Positions 8,347 to 17,941 of a DNA stretch of 64,000 bases are shown piece after piece. The notes beneath the pieces are model-generated. The model was not told the origin of the DNA. It ran no database searches and saw only the letters and a list, made by a program, of their open reading frames with translations. A program made the translations under genes and the position numbers. Numbering within the stretch: the first letter of the stretch is position 1; every line of letters begins with the position of its first letter. The stretch spans positions 496,001 to 560,000 of the forward strand of contig NZ_JBHTBR010000002.1 of assembly GCF_042665075.1 (NCBI RefSeq), given 5' to 3'. The DNA comes from Hirschia litorea (GTDB lineage Bacteria > Pseudomonadota > Alphaproteobacteria > Caulobacterales > Hyphomonadaceae).

Positions 8347-8655
8347 ATGGACCTGACCTTAGGACACTATCTCGCCTTATCGGCGGTTTTATTCACCATT
8401 GGTGTTTTTGGAATTTTCGTAAACCGGAAGAATATCATTGTCATCTTGATGGCGATTGAGCTCCTCCTGTTGTCTGTTAATATAAACCTGGCAGCGTTTT
8501 CTGCTTTCAACGGTTCCATCACCGGTCAGGTTTTCGCCATGCTCGTCTTGACGGTAGCGGCAGCAGAGGCAGCTGTAGGGCTTGCTATTCTTGTTGTTTA
8601 CTTCCGTAACCGCGGCCAAATTGCCGTGGATGACGTTAACATGATGCGCGGTTAA
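8347..8655 (+). CDS. nuoK: NADH-quinone oxidoreductase subunit K
   Basis: ND4L-type membrane subunit of complex I, 102 residues with three helices. The second helix contains the conserved glutamate in MAIELLLLSVNINLAAFS and the third the glutamate in AAAEAAVGLAILVVYFRNRG. Both glutamates are known to matter for proton pumping. A clear AGGAGG-like site (around 8337-8342) precedes the ATG. It lies between nuoJ and nuoL in the standard order. Confidence 0.98.
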   Translation: MDLTLGHYLALSAVLFTIGVFGIFVNRKNIIVILMAIELLLLSVNINLAAFSAFNGSITGQVFAMLVLTVAAAEAAVGLAILVVYFRNRGQIAVDDVNMMRG

Positions 8656-8675
8656 GCGGGTAAGGAGACCGGGGC

Positions 8676-10952
8676 ATGGGCTGGCAATCATTTGCTGCAA
8701 TAGTTGTTGTATTTGCACCTTTATTTGGTGCAATTATTGGGGGTGCCGTGAACCTTTTCACGCCTCACAACGACGAATTCACCAAACTCGCTAAAGACGA
8801 CGCAGAACATGGACATGATCATCATGCTCATATCTCTGCTGGACGTGCGCGTTTAGACAAGATAGCGATGATCGCAACTACGGGCTTGGTTGTATCTGCC
8901 GCTTTTTGTGCTTCATTGTTGTTTTTCAACCAGTTCTTCGCTGCGGGTGAAGGCGTAGGTGACACACAGATTGTCACTATAGCACGCTGGTTGGATATCG
9001 GTGCGCTTCAGGCCGACTGGGCAATTCGCATAGATACATTGTCTGTTGTGATGATGTTCGTAGTTACAAGTGTGTCTTCTCTCGTGCATATCTATTCTTG
9101 GGGATATATGTCGCACGATCTGGGACGCGCGCGTTTCTTCTCCTATCTTTCCTTGTTTACATTCATGATGTTGATGTTGATTACGGCAGACAACTTTCTT
9201 CAGCTGTTTTTTGGATGGGAAGGAGTTGGTCTAGCATCATATCTATTGATCGGGTTCTGGTATCACAAACCTTCTGCAAACGCTGCTTCTATCAAAGCTT
9301 TCGTAACTAACCGTGTAGGTGATGTTGGGTTTGCTTTAGGAATCATGGCCGTATTCTTAGTGTTTGGAAGCGTCGAGTTTGCTCCTGTGTTTGAAGCCAT
9401 CAAAACAAATGCAACAGTAACGCCTTTTGCCTTTGGAGAGGCAGCTCACGCTCAAGACGTTGTTATTTCTGTTCTTGGGGTAACTGCTCCTGCTATGGAA
9501 ATTGTTGGTGTGCTTTTGTTCATCGGTGCGATGGGTAAATCAGCACAATTGGTTCTCCATGTGTGGTTGCCAGATGCTATGGAAGGTCCAACGCCAGTAT
9601 CAGCTTTGATCCACGCAGCAACAATGGTGACTGCAGGAGTTGTACTTGTTGTACTTTGTTCTCCGATCTATGAGTACACGACTTACGCTTCAGCAATGAT
9701 AACGTTTGTGGGTGCTGCAACAGCAATATTTGCGGCTACTGTAGCTTTAACACAAAACGATATTAAGCGAGTTATTGCTTATTCCACGTGTTCTCAATTG
9801 GGCTATATGTTCTTTGCAGCGGGAGTAGGTGCCTATGACGCTGCTATGTTCCACTTGTTTACTCATGCCTTTTTCAAAGCAATGCTATTCCTAACTGCTG
9901 GTGCAGTAATTCACGGATTAGCTGATGAACAAGACATGCGTAAAATGGGGGGACTTCGTGCCAAAATGCCAATAGCTTGGTTGATGATGTTGATCGGAAC
10001 TCTCGCTATTACAGGTGTGGGGATTCCAGGAACACATATCGGCTTTGCGGGCTTCTTTTCTAAAGATGCGATCCTAGAAGAAGCGTTCCTATCGGGCGGT
10101 CTATATTCTCAATTTGCGTTCTGGGCTGGTATAGTCGCAGCATTGCTAACGAGTTTCTATTCATGGCGTCTGATGATTATGACTTTCCATGGCAAAACAC
10201 GTGCAAACAAGCATGACTATGATCACGCGCATGATGCACCATTAGTGATGGGTATGCCTTTATACCTGCTAGGTGGTGGAGCAGTACTTGCAGGTGTTGT
10301 GTTCTATGGTGCGTTTATTGGTGAGTTGACTAAAGTAAATACTAAATTTTGGGGCAGTTCTATTTATAATGCAGAAGTCGTGGAAACTCACCATGACGAA
10401 GCATCTTTGGATAGCCACGCGGCAGTAACGGAACACATTGTAGCTGCTAAAGCACATGATTCTGAAGGTCATGATGAGGTGCATGAAGTCGTGGATGCTC
10501 ATGGATCAGAAGCCGCACATGGAGAAGATCATGGTGGTCATCACGGCGTTCATCCACCGACTTGGGTGCTCTGGGCACCATTTGTGTCTTGGATGACTGG
10601 TCTAGTGCTCGCGATTATATTTTACGGAATGTTACCGCATATCCCTCGTTCCATGGGAGAACGTTCGGGGCCGATGCATGGTTTCTTATTCAACAAATGG
10701 TTCTTTGATGAAATTTACGATTTCGTCTTTGTGAAAGGGGCCAAAGCTCTAGGAGATCTATTCTGGAAAGTTGGTGATAAGAAACTCATCGATGGACTTG
10801 GACCTAATGGGGTTTCCTATCTAACTAAAGCTGGTGCAAGTGGTCTATCCAGATTGCATACAGGTTATCTATATCACTACGCATTTATCATACTCATAGC
10901 AGCAGTGGTGTTTGGTGCGGTGGCCTTATTTGGCCAATCAGGAGCAAACTGA
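8676..10952 (+). CDS. nuoL: NADH-quinone oxidoreductase subunit L
   Basis: ND5-type antiporter-like subunit at the far end of the complex I membrane arm, with the long lateral helix at its C-terminal side. Conserved segments are DNFLQLFFGWEGVGLASYLL and HVWLPDAMEGPTPVSALIHA, then LTQNDIKRVIAYSTCSQLGY. At 758 residues it is longer than most bacterial NuoL. Two His-rich hydrophilic inserts explain much of this: residues ~44-52 (EHGHDHHAH) and ~570-628, which contains about 13 histidines among many Asp and Glu. The stop overlaps the nuoM ATG (TGATG at 10950-10954). Confidence 0.97.
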   Translation: MGWQSFAAIVVVFAPLFGAIIGGAVNLFTPHNDEFTKLAKDDAEHGHDHHAHISAGRARLDKIAMIATTGLVVSAAFCASLLFFNQFFAAGEGVGDTQIVTIARWLDIGALQADWAIRIDTLSVVMMFVVTSVSSLVHIYSWGYMSHDLGRARFFSYLSLFTFMMLMLITADNFLQLFFGWEGVGLASYLLIGFWYHKPSANAASIKAFVTNRVGDVGFALGIMAVFLVFGSVEFAPVFEAIKTNATVTPFAFGEAAHAQDVVISVLGVTAPAMEIVGVLLFIGAMGKSAQLVLHVWLPDAMEGPTPVSALIHAATMVTAGVVLVVLCSPIYEYTTYASAMITFVGAATAIFAATVALTQNDIKRVIAYSTCSQLGYMFFAAGVGAYDAAMFHLFTHAFFKAMLFLTAGAVIHGLADEQDMRKMGGLRAKMPIAWLMMLIGTLAITGVGIPGTHIGFAGFFSKDAILEEAFLSGGLYSQFAFWAGIVAALLTSFYSWRLMIMTFHGKTRANKHDYDHAHDAPLVMGMPLYLLGGGAVLAGVVFYGAFIGELTKVNTKFWGSSIYNAEVVETHHDEASLDSHAAVTEHIVAAKAHDSEGHDEVHEVVDAHGSEAAHGEDHGGHHGVHPPTWVLWAPFVSWMTGLVLAIIFYGMLPHIPRSMGERSGPMHGFLFNKWFFDEIYDFVFVKGAKALGDLFWKVGDKKLIDGLGPNGVSYLTKAGASGLSRLHTGYLYHYAFIILIAAVVFGAVALFGQSGAN

Positions 10953-12424
10953 TGGCGGCGTTTCCTATTCTTTCAATGATTACTTTTTTGCCCTGTATCG
11001 GTGCGTTAATAATATTATTAACTCGCTCGGTAGTTGGTGAACAGTCACGCGAAACCGTGAGACTGGCAGCTTTGGTAATCACTTTAGCGACGTTTATATT
11101 GTCTTTGTGGTCAATGTCTGAATTTGATCCATCAGCGACAGGGTATCAGTTAGTTGAAAACTACCCTTGGTTTGGACAAATATCGTATAAATTAGGTGTG
11201 GATGGAATGTCCATGCTTCTGATTTTGCTGACAACTTTCTTGATGCCGCTTTGTGTGTTGGCTAGTTGGAATAATATCAAGCATCGCTTTGCCGAATACA
11301 TGATTGCGTTTCTCATATTAGAAACCTTAATGTTGGGCGTTTTTTGTTCGATGGACTTGGTGTTGTTCTACATCTTCTTTGAAGGTGGCTTGATCCCGAT
11401 GTTTATTATTATTGGGATTTGGGGTGGAGCAAATAGGTTATACGCTGCTTTCAAATTCTTTCTGTATACATTACTAGGTTCGTTAGCTTTGTTAGCTGCG
11501 CTTATCTACATTTACGTTACCGTTGGAACGACGGACATTCCAACTCTTCAACAGCACGTTTTCTCTCCTGAGGTTCAGACATGGCTGTGGCTTGCCTTCT
11601 TTGCATCTTTCGCGGTTAAGCTTCCTATGTGGCCTGTTCACACATGGCTTCCTGATGCTCACGTTGAGGCCCCAACAGCAGGATCTGTTATTCTTGCGGG
11701 TGTTCTGCTTAAGATGGGTGGATATGGGATGCTTCGCTTCTCTCTACCGATGTTTCCTGATGCCTCCCAGTTATTCCAGCCGCTTGTTTTTGCGTTATCG
11801 GTTATTGCGGTAGTGTATGCTTCTTTGGTTGCTTTCCGTCAGACGGATATGAAAAAGTTGATCGCCTATTCATCCGTAGCGCACATGGGGTTGGTGACTT
11901 TGGGTATATTCGCGATGAACGAAGAAGGTATCCAAGGTGCTATCTTTCAGATGTTTTCTCACGGATTGATTTCTGGAGCATTGTTCTTGTGTGTCGGCGT
12001 GGTTTATGACCGAATGCATACGCGTGAAATATCTGCATATGGTGGTCTGGTACACAGAATGCCAATTTATGCTGCAATTTTCATGTTCTTCACAATGGCG
12101 AATGTTGGTTTGCCGGGAACTTCAGGTTTTATCGGTGAAATCGTGTCTATGATTGGTGGTTTCATGGCCAACCCATGGGCTGCAGCTGGTGCGGCTTTAG
12201 GTATGATCCTCTCAGCAGTTTACATGCTTACTTTGTTCCGAGAGACAGTGTTTGGTGTGATTAAAAGTGAGCAAGTACAAGCCATGAAGGATGTCTCGTT
12301 AAGAGAGGCATTTATACTTCTTGTTTTGGCTTTAGGTACTTTGATTTTGGGAGTTTTCCCGTCACTAATTTTCGATATTTCAGAAACTTCAGCTGTTGAA
12401 GTGCTGAGTTTGATGAGTAAATAG
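10952..12424 (+). CDS. nuoM: NADH-quinone oxidoreductase subunit M
   Basis: ND4-type antiporter-like proton-pumping subunit of complex I, 490 residues with about 14 helices. Hallmarks are the conserved glutamate in LVLFYIFFEGGLIPMFIIIG, VKLPMWPVHTWLPDAHVEAP and RQTDMKKLIAYSSVAHMGLV. It overlaps the nuoL stop and is followed 13 bases later by nuoN. Nothing unusual is visible. Confidence 0.98.
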   Translation: MAAFPILSMITFLPCIGALIILLTRSVVGEQSRETVRLAALVITLATFILSLWSMSEFDPSATGYQLVENYPWFGQISYKLGVDGMSMLLILLTTFLMPLCVLASWNNIKHRFAEYMIAFLILETLMLGVFCSMDLVLFYIFFEGGLIPMFIIIGIWGGANRLYAAFKFFLYTLLGSLALLAALIYIYVTVGTTDIPTLQQHVFSPEVQTWLWLAFFASFAVKLPMWPVHTWLPDAHVEAPTAGSVILAGVLLKMGGYGMLRFSLPMFPDASQLFQPLVFALSVIAVVYASLVAFRQTDMKKLIAYSSVAHMGLVTLGIFAMNEEGIQGAIFQMFSHGLISGALFLCVGVVYDRMHTREISAYGGLVHRMPIYAAIFMFFTMANVGLPGTSGFIGEIVSMIGGFMANPWAAAGAALGMILSAVYMLTLFRETVFGVIKSEQVQAMKDVSLREAFILLVLALGTLILGVFPSLIFDISETSAVEVLSLMSK

Positions 12425-12437
12425 GTAGGGGTGTAAC

Positions 12438-13865
12438 ATGGATATTCTAAACGACATTTCCATCGCGGCACCCGAGGTGTTGCTTATAGGTGTGGCTTTA
12501 GTTGGCGTACTATTAGGAGCTGCGTTCAAACAAGGTTTCAACGGTTTATCAAGATTGATGGGAGGGCTTGCGCTCGCTGGTGCAGCTGTTTTGTCTGCAT
12601 CTCAATCAACAACAGACACGGCGACTGCGTTTAATGAGCTTTACAAAGTCACACCGTTTTTAGCTATTGCGAAGACAGTCTCTTATGGGGTTGCTGCTAT
12701 AGCGTTGCTTGTAGCTGGTCGTTACCTACATCGCGAGAATATGAACAAGTTTGAATATACTCTGCTTGTTCTGTTTGGTTCTGCTGGTATGGGCTTTATG
12801 CTATCAGCGAACAATTTAATGACACTATACATGGGAATAGAGATGTTATCTCTGTCTTCATATGTATTAGCGGCGTTCAACCGTGATAGTCGTAGATCTG
12901 CTGAAGCCGGGCTGAAGTACTTTGTATTGGGTGCTTTAGCTTCTGGTTTACTGTTATTTGGATCTTCTCTTGTGTACGGCTTTACCGGCCATACAGGGTT
13001 TGAACAGATTGCTGGTGCAGAACAGAGCATTGGTCTGACATTTGGATTGGTACTAATTCTGATAGCTTTGGCATTCAAGGCATCCGCGGCACCATTTCAC
13101 GTTTGGACGCCTGATGTATATGAAGGTGCTCCTACTCCGGTTGTGACTTTTTTTGCTACCGCTCCCAAGCTTGCTGCTGTAGCGGTGCTCGCTAACATCA
13201 TGTTTACAGTTTTTGGTGTTTACGAAGATTCATGGATGCTCATCATAGCTATAGTTTCTGCTGCTTCCATGCTTGTAGGTGCCTTGGGCGGTCTAGCTCA
13301 AAATAACATCAAACGCCTTCTAGCCTATTCTTCCATTGGGAATGTTGGCTACGCTCTAATGGCGGTGGCCTCAGGGGAAGTGAATGGGTCTAGCGCCGTT
13401 CTGATATACATGACGGTCTATGTTCTCACTACATTGGGACTATTTGGAATAGTACTCGCAATGCGTCGACGTGACGGTCAGGTTGAAGATATTTCTGATC
13501 TAAACGGACTTTCCACAGTTCGTCCCGGATTAGCTGTAGCTATGACGGTGCTTATCTTCTCGGTTGCTGGTATTCCACCAATGGCGGGTTTCCTTGGAAA
13601 ATGGGTAATATTTGAAGCCGCGTTAAAGTCTGAATTGTATTGGTTAGTGGGTGTTGGGGTTATCGCCTCAGTTGCATCGCTTGGATATTATCTTCGTATA
13701 ATTTGGGCTATGTGGGCTAAACAATCTGATGATGAAGCATTGCAATCAGCGGATGGTATGGTCACCGTAACTATTTATGGAGCGACTTTCCTAGCTATGC
13801 CTGTATTGGTAATTTGGTTCGGCTGGCTTTCCAATGTCGTTGGAACAGCTGCGGCAGCTGGGTAA
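12438..13865 (+). CDS. nuoN: NADH-quinone oxidoreductase subunit N
   Basis: ND2-type antiporter-like proton-pumping subunit of complex I and last gene of the nuo operon, 475 residues. Conserved segments include LYMGIEMLSLSSYVLAAFNR, the lysine-containing ALAFKASAAPFHVWTPDVYE and QNNIKRLLAYSSIGNVGYAL. Its TAA shares an A with the birA ATG (TAATG at 13863-13867), so birA is probably translated from the same transcript. Confidence 0.98.
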   Translation: MDILNDISIAAPEVLLIGVALVGVLLGAAFKQGFNGLSRLMGGLALAGAAVLSASQSTTDTATAFNELYKVTPFLAIAKTVSYGVAAIALLVAGRYLHRENMNKFEYTLLVLFGSAGMGFMLSANNLMTLYMGIEMLSLSSYVLAAFNRDSRRSAEAGLKYFVLGALASGLLLFGSSLVYGFTGHTGFEQIAGAEQSIGLTFGLVLILIALAFKASAAPFHVWTPDVYEGAPTPVVTFFATAPKLAAVAVLANIMFTVFGVYEDSWMLIIAIVSAASMLVGALGGLAQNNIKRLLAYSSIGNVGYALMAVASGEVNGSSAVLIYMTVYVLTTLGLFGIVLAMRRRDGQVEDISDLNGLSTVRPGLAVAMTVLIFSVAGIPPMAGFLGKWVIFEAALKSELYWLVGVGVIASVASLGYYLRIIWAMWAKQSDDEALQSADGMVTVTIYGATFLAMPVLVIWFGWLSNVVGTAAAAG

Positions 13866-14626
13866 TGTCGAATTTACTTGAAGCGGCATTGGCTCATGCT
13901 TGGCCGATTCAATGGTTTGATGAGATTGATAGCACCAATATGGAGGGCAAGCGGAGAGCTTTAGCAGGTGATATGGGGCCTGTATGGTTAGCCGCTCGTC
14001 AACAAACTCATGGAAAAGGCCGGCTTGGCAGAGTTTGGGAGGCACCCCGGGGAAACCTGTCAGCATCGGTTTTATTTCCTTTTGATGCGCCATTTGAACT
14101 TATTTCAAAGCTTAGCTTTCTGTCAGGGTTAGCGGTATTGGACGCTATCGAGGAACTGAGTATTTCAACAAAAGATATTCAACTAAAATGGCCTAATGAC
14201 TTACGTTTAGCGGGAAGGAAACTTTCTGGAATTCTGATTGAGAGCGGGCAAATAAAAGGTGGAATAAATTGGGTAGTAGTGGGCTTAGGAGTTAATATCC
14301 TAGAAGCGCCAGTTACGAACCAAGCTACGATCTGCTTGAAAGAAGTCGCTCCAGACATCAACGTAAATGCAGATATACTGCTAAATTGCTTGAAAATGAC
14401 TTTTTCAAAACGTTTGTATTCTCTTTTGAAATTTGGATTTGATCCAATCCGTAAAGATTGGATGGCGCATGCGGAAGGGCTAAACAGCCAAATTTCAGTA
14501 GTAGATGGAACAATGGTGAGGCATGGTAAGATGCGCGGCATTGATGAGGCAGGATTGTTACTATTAGAACTATCATCAGGAGAGTTGATTAAAATTTCCA
14601 CTGGTGATGTTGAGACAGTTAGATAA
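13865..14626 (+). CDS. birA: Biotin--[acetyl-CoA-carboxylase] ligase
   Basis: Attaches biotin to the carrier protein of biotin-dependent carboxylases through biotinyl-AMP. The catalytic core is complete: FDEIDSTNMEG (residues 18-28), the biotinyl-AMP loop HGKGRLGR (49-56), LKWPNDLRLAGRKLSGILIE and VVVGLGVNI, with a small C-terminal SH3-like part. It has no N-terminal winged-helix domain, so it is a ligase only and not the E. coli-type repressor. I use the ATG at 13865, which overlaps the nuoN stop. An upstream in-frame extension to 13814 lies wholly within nuoN and is not credible. 253 residues. Confidence 0.95.
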   Translation: MSNLLEAALAHAWPIQWFDEIDSTNMEGKRRALAGDMGPVWLAARQQTHGKGRLGRVWEAPRGNLSASVLFPFDAPFELISKLSFLSGLAVLDAIEELSISTKDIQLKWPNDLRLAGRKLSGILIESGQIKGGINWVVVGLGVNILEAPVTNQATICLKEVAPDINVNADILLNCLKMTFSKRLYSLLKFGFDPIRKDWMAHAEGLNSQISVVDGTMVRHGKMRGIDEAGLLLLELSSGELIKISTGDVETVR

Positions 14627-14665
14627 GATACAAGCGAAATTTAATATATTAAGGTCGTTAAAGAT

Positions 14666-15454
14666 ATGCTTCTCGCCATAGATACTGGAAATACAAATAC
14701 ACTGTTTGCTATTCATGATGGCGAAAATTGGAGAGCACAATGGCGTAGTGCTACAGATTCTACAAAAACAGCGGACGATTATGCCGTATGGCTAACTCAA
14801 TTGATGTTTATCAATGGTCTTACACTAAAAGATATTGATGCATGTATTATTTCGTCTGTTGTTCCTCAGGGATTGTTTAACATGAGGAATTTGTCTCGCA
14901 GATACCTTAATGTGGAGCCTATGGTAATAGGAGAAAATGTTAAGCTAGACGTTGATGTCAAAATTCCTAAGCCTTCAGAAGTCGGTGCGGACAGACTAGT
15001 AAACGCGATGGGGGCTTTAGAGGTTTATAAAGGCCCTATGATTGTTATAGATTCTGGTACAGCAACCACATTTGACATAGTTGGGGCAGACGGTAGTTTC
15101 GAGGGGGGGATAATCGCGCCTGGAATAAACCTCTCAATGCGGGCCTTACATGATGCATCTGCTAAATTGCCTAGAGTGGCTATTCAACCGCCAGCAAGTG
15201 GAAAGGTGATTGGTACAGATACTGTATCAGCAATGCAATCGGGTGTATTTTGGGGGTACATGGAGCTTATTGATGGTCTTGTTACCAGAATAAAGTCTGA
15301 ATATGGTACTCCCATGACAACAGTTGCCACAGGCGGAGTTGCTTCTTTGTTTGAAGGAGCGACAAAAACTATTGATCATTTTGATCCGGACCTAACCATT
15401 CGTGGTTTATTGGTTCTTTATCAGCGCAATTCTAAAATCGCGCCAACAAAGTAA
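14666..15454 (+). CDS. coaX: Type III pantothenate kinase
   Basis: First step of coenzyme A synthesis: phosphorylation of pantothenate. It belongs to the ASKHA fold. Visible motifs are the phosphate loop AIDTGNTNTLFAIHDG (D6 catalytic region), PSEVGADRLVNAMGA, and IDSGTATTFDIVGADG followed by GGIIAPGI. Length 262 is typical. It is followed 5 bases later by rnj. The birA-coaX-rnj order next to nuo is, to my knowledge, conserved in many alphaproteobacteria. Confidence 0.96.
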   Translation: MLLAIDTGNTNTLFAIHDGENWRAQWRSATDSTKTADDYAVWLTQLMFINGLTLKDIDACIISSVVPQGLFNMRNLSRRYLNVEPMVIGENVKLDVDVKIPKPSEVGADRLVNAMGALEVYKGPMIVIDSGTATTFDIVGADGSFEGGIIAPGINLSMRALHDASAKLPRVAIQPPASGKVIGTDTVSAMQSGVFWGYMELIDGLVTRIKSEYGTPMTTVATGGVASLFEGATKTIDHFDPDLTIRGLLVLYQRNSKIAPTK

Positions 15455-15459
15455 TAATT

Positions 15460-17124
15460 ATGACAAAAGACGAATTATTGTTTCTGCCAGTAGGCGGATG
15501 CCGTGAAATCGGCATGAATTTAAATGCCTACGCATATGGCAGTGGTGCAAATCGTCGCTGGCTAATTGTGGACGTCGGTGTGACTTTTGGTGGGCCTGAT
15601 ACGCCTGGTATTGATTTGATAATGCCTGATACGGCATTTCTTGAAACTATTAGAGACCAGATTGACGGCATAGTGCTTACGCATGCTCACGAAGACCATA
15701 TCGGTGCACTTGCACACTTGTGGCCTCGTTTAAGAGCTCCACTCTATGCCACGCCTTTTACAGCATATTTGATAAATGAAAAACTCAAAGAAAAGCAGCT
15801 GGATAAAGAAGTTCCGCTCAATATTGTTGAGTTAGGTGATAAAAGAACTATCGGGCCTTTTGATATTGAATATGTAACTCTCACTCATTCTATTCCAGAA
15901 CCCAACGGGGTTGTTATTCGGACACCAGCTGGAGTAGTTTTTCATACTGGTGATTGGAAAATTGATCCTAATCCAATGCTTGGCAAAGGGTTCGATGAAA
16001 AGCGGATAAAAGAACTTGGAGATGAAGGTATTCTGGCGATTGTTTGTGATTCAACAAACGTATTTGAGGATGGTGAATCCGGCTCAGAAGAAACGGTTCG
16101 TGAAAACCTAATCAAAGTAGTTGCCGAGCAAAAAGGCAAAGTAGCTATAACGACATTTGCGTCCAATGTAGCTCGGCTGGAGAGCTGTTGCATTGCTGCT
16201 GTCGAGAATGAGCGTTCAGTGTGCTTGGTCGGTCGTTCGATGTTTCGTATTACAGATGCGGCCAAAGAAGTTGGTTTGCTAAAAGATATTCACTTTGTCG
16301 ATGCTGAGGAAGCTCAGCACCTCGCTCCAGAAAATATTCTTTATTTGTGTACTGGCTCTCAAGGTGAGCCACGGGCAGCTTTATCCAAAATCGCAAATGG
16401 CAGCCACCCACAGGTTAAAATGGGGGAGGGAGATACGGTACTGTTTTCCTCTCGGGTCATCCCAGGTAATGAACGCGGGATATTTGATCTGCAAAATTCA
16501 CTAGCTGAAAATGGCGTTAAAATTATTACAGATCGGCAAGAGCATATTCATGTATCAGGGCACCCTTGTCGAGATGAACTTAGACGTATGTACCAGTGGG
16601 CAAAGCCTCAGATTTCAGTGCCGGTTCATGGTGAGCGACGCCATATTCTAGAGCATGCTAGATATGCGCTCTCTATGCAGGTGCCTGAAGCAATTTCGCC
16701 AAACAATGGTGATGTAATTCGACTTTTTCCTGGTCCAGTTCAAGTTGTTGATGAAGTTCCAACCGGGCGACTTTTCTTAGACGGAAATCGTCTCACGCCA
16801 GAACACTCGGGTGGAATGCAAGAACGTCGAAGAATGTCTTGGTCTGGTCACTTAAGTGTAAGCGTAGCTATAGATGATCGCGGACGATTGAAGGACGGGC
16901 CTTTTGTAAGTGCGCGAGGATTTTCGGAAACTGATGGGCGCGTGGCGGATGAAAGCTTGGATCAACTAGATGAAGCTGCCGAGGAAGCTATGGAGCGGCT
17001 TGCTGCAAAAGATATGGAAGATGATGATAAGGTCGAGCGTGCGCTTTTGCGCAGTGTACGAAAGTCAGCTGAAGGGCTATTTGGAAAGCGCCCACTTGTC
17101 GATATTGCAATATTGCGAGTGTAA
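15460..17124 (+). CDS. rnj: Ribonuclease J
   Basis: Metallo-beta-lactamase/beta-CASP nuclease with 5'-exonuclease and endonuclease activity, acting in rRNA maturation and mRNA turnover. The zinc motif is THAHEDHIGA with H75, H77, D79 and H80. The beta-CASP part includes TTFASNVARLES and SGHPCRDELRRMYQWAKP, then VPVHGERRHI. Length 554 is the usual RNase J size. An acidic stretch near residues ~495-525 (EEAMERLAAKDMEDDDKVE) precedes the C-terminal domain. The ribosome binding site is weak. Confidence 0.96.
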   Translation: MTKDELLFLPVGGCREIGMNLNAYAYGSGANRRWLIVDVGVTFGGPDTPGIDLIMPDTAFLETIRDQIDGIVLTHAHEDHIGALAHLWPRLRAPLYATPFTAYLINEKLKEKQLDKEVPLNIVELGDKRTIGPFDIEYVTLTHSIPEPNGVVIRTPAGVVFHTGDWKIDPNPMLGKGFDEKRIKELGDEGILAIVCDSTNVFEDGESGSEETVRENLIKVVAEQKGKVAITTFASNVARLESCCIAAVENERSVCLVGRSMFRITDAAKEVGLLKDIHFVDAEEAQHLAPENILYLCTGSQGEPRAALSKIANGSHPQVKMGEGDTVLFSSRVIPGNERGIFDLQNSLAENGVKIITDRQEHIHVSGHPCRDELRRMYQWAKPQISVPVHGERRHILEHARYALSMQVPEAISPNNGDVIRLFPGPVQVVDEVPTGRLFLDGNRLTPEHSGGMQERRRMSWSGHLSVSVAIDDRGRLKDGPFVSARGFSETDGRVADESLDQLDEAAEEAMERLAAKDMEDDDKVERALLRSVRKSAEGLFGKRPLVDIAILRV

Positions 17125-17152
17125 AACATAATAATCGCGCGGGAGCTACAAT

Positions 17153-17566
17153 ATGAAAATTGGACCACTGAACCATGTTGGTATAGCAGTACCAAATCTT
17201 GAAGAGGCGATGGAAAATTACCGTACGCTCTATGGTGCAACTGAATTTGTTCAGCCTTTTGTTATGGAAGCTCAGGGGGTTCGCGTAGCGTTTGTTAATC
17301 TGCCTAATTCTCAAATAGAACTAATAGAGCCCTATGGTGAAAAGTCTCCGATTAGAAACTTTTTAGAGAAAAACCCTAAAGGCGGCCAGCATCACGTGTG
17401 TTTTGAGGTTGATAGCGTTGCTGACGCAATTAATGATGCAGCGGCTGAGGGAGCATCAGTTATAGGGGAACCTCGCATAGGTGCGCATGGGACATTGATG
17501 ATCTTTATTCACCCTAAGCACTCAAATGGCGTACTAATTGAGCTAATGGAACCTGCTAAGCACTAA
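17153..17566 (+). CDS. mce: Methylmalonyl-CoA epimerase
   Basis: VOC-superfamily metalloenzyme that interconverts (2S)- and (2R)-methylmalonyl-CoA in propionate metabolism. Two glyoxalase-like repeats are seen: LNHVGIAVPNLEEAMENY (H8 a likely metal ligand) and GGQHHVCFEVDSV, then HGTLMIFIHPKHSNGVLIEL with the final Glu ligand. 137 residues. A GGGAG site lies 8 bases before the ATG. A generic lactoylglutathione lyase label would also be applied by automatic tools; the length and motif order favour the epimerase. Confidence 0.92.
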   Translation: MKIGPLNHVGIAVPNLEEAMENYRTLYGATEFVQPFVMEAQGVRVAFVNLPNSQIELIEPYGEKSPIRNFLEKNPKGGQHHVCFEVDSVADAINDAAAEGASVIGEPRIGAHGTLMIFIHPKHSNGVLIELMEPAKH

Positions 17567-17583
17567 ATCGGGAGGTAGTTCTT

Positions 17584-17859
17584 ATGGGTATAGTCGAGAT
17601 TAGCATTGTCTGGTTTATTTCATCTTGGTTAGTGTTTTTCCCGTTAATTTCACGAGGAACCGTAACGCAAGCGGATGTAGGCGACGTAGTTGAAGGGTCC
17701 GAAGCATCTGCACCGATAGACCATCAACTCCCAAAGAAAGCAATGTTGGCTGTTGCTGGAGGAGCGTTTTGCACATTCCTGTTCTGGGTTGGTATGACGT
17801 CCGGCTTATTCTCGCATTTAATAGAGCTCATAGATTATACTGACTCATATGAAGCGTGA
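17584..17859 (+). CDS. DUF1467 family membrane protein
   Basis: A 91-residue protein with two membrane helices: residues ~4-24 (VEISIVWFISSWLVFFPLI) and ~54-74 (AMLAVAGGAFCTFLFWVGMT). The pattern and the position between mce and proS match the alphaproteobacterial DUF1467 family, whose function is not known to me. A strong GGGAGG site precedes the ATG. It is probably co-transcribed with mce, which ends 17 bases upstream. Confidence 0.88.
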   Translation: MGIVEISIVWFISSWLVFFPLISRGTVTQADVGDVVEGSEASAPIDHQLPKKAMLAVAGGAFCTFLFWVGMTSGLFSHLIELIDYTDSYEA

Positions 17860-17941
17860 AAAAAATCTAGTTTTATTATCTGTTGCGTATGGAAACTGGT
17901 AAGTCTAACTAGTGTAAATCATTTACCCTAAAAGGAGTCGC

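Noticed and set aside
14179..14601. Minus-strand frame of 140 codons within birA
   Set aside because: Antisense shadow of a well-conserved ligase gene.
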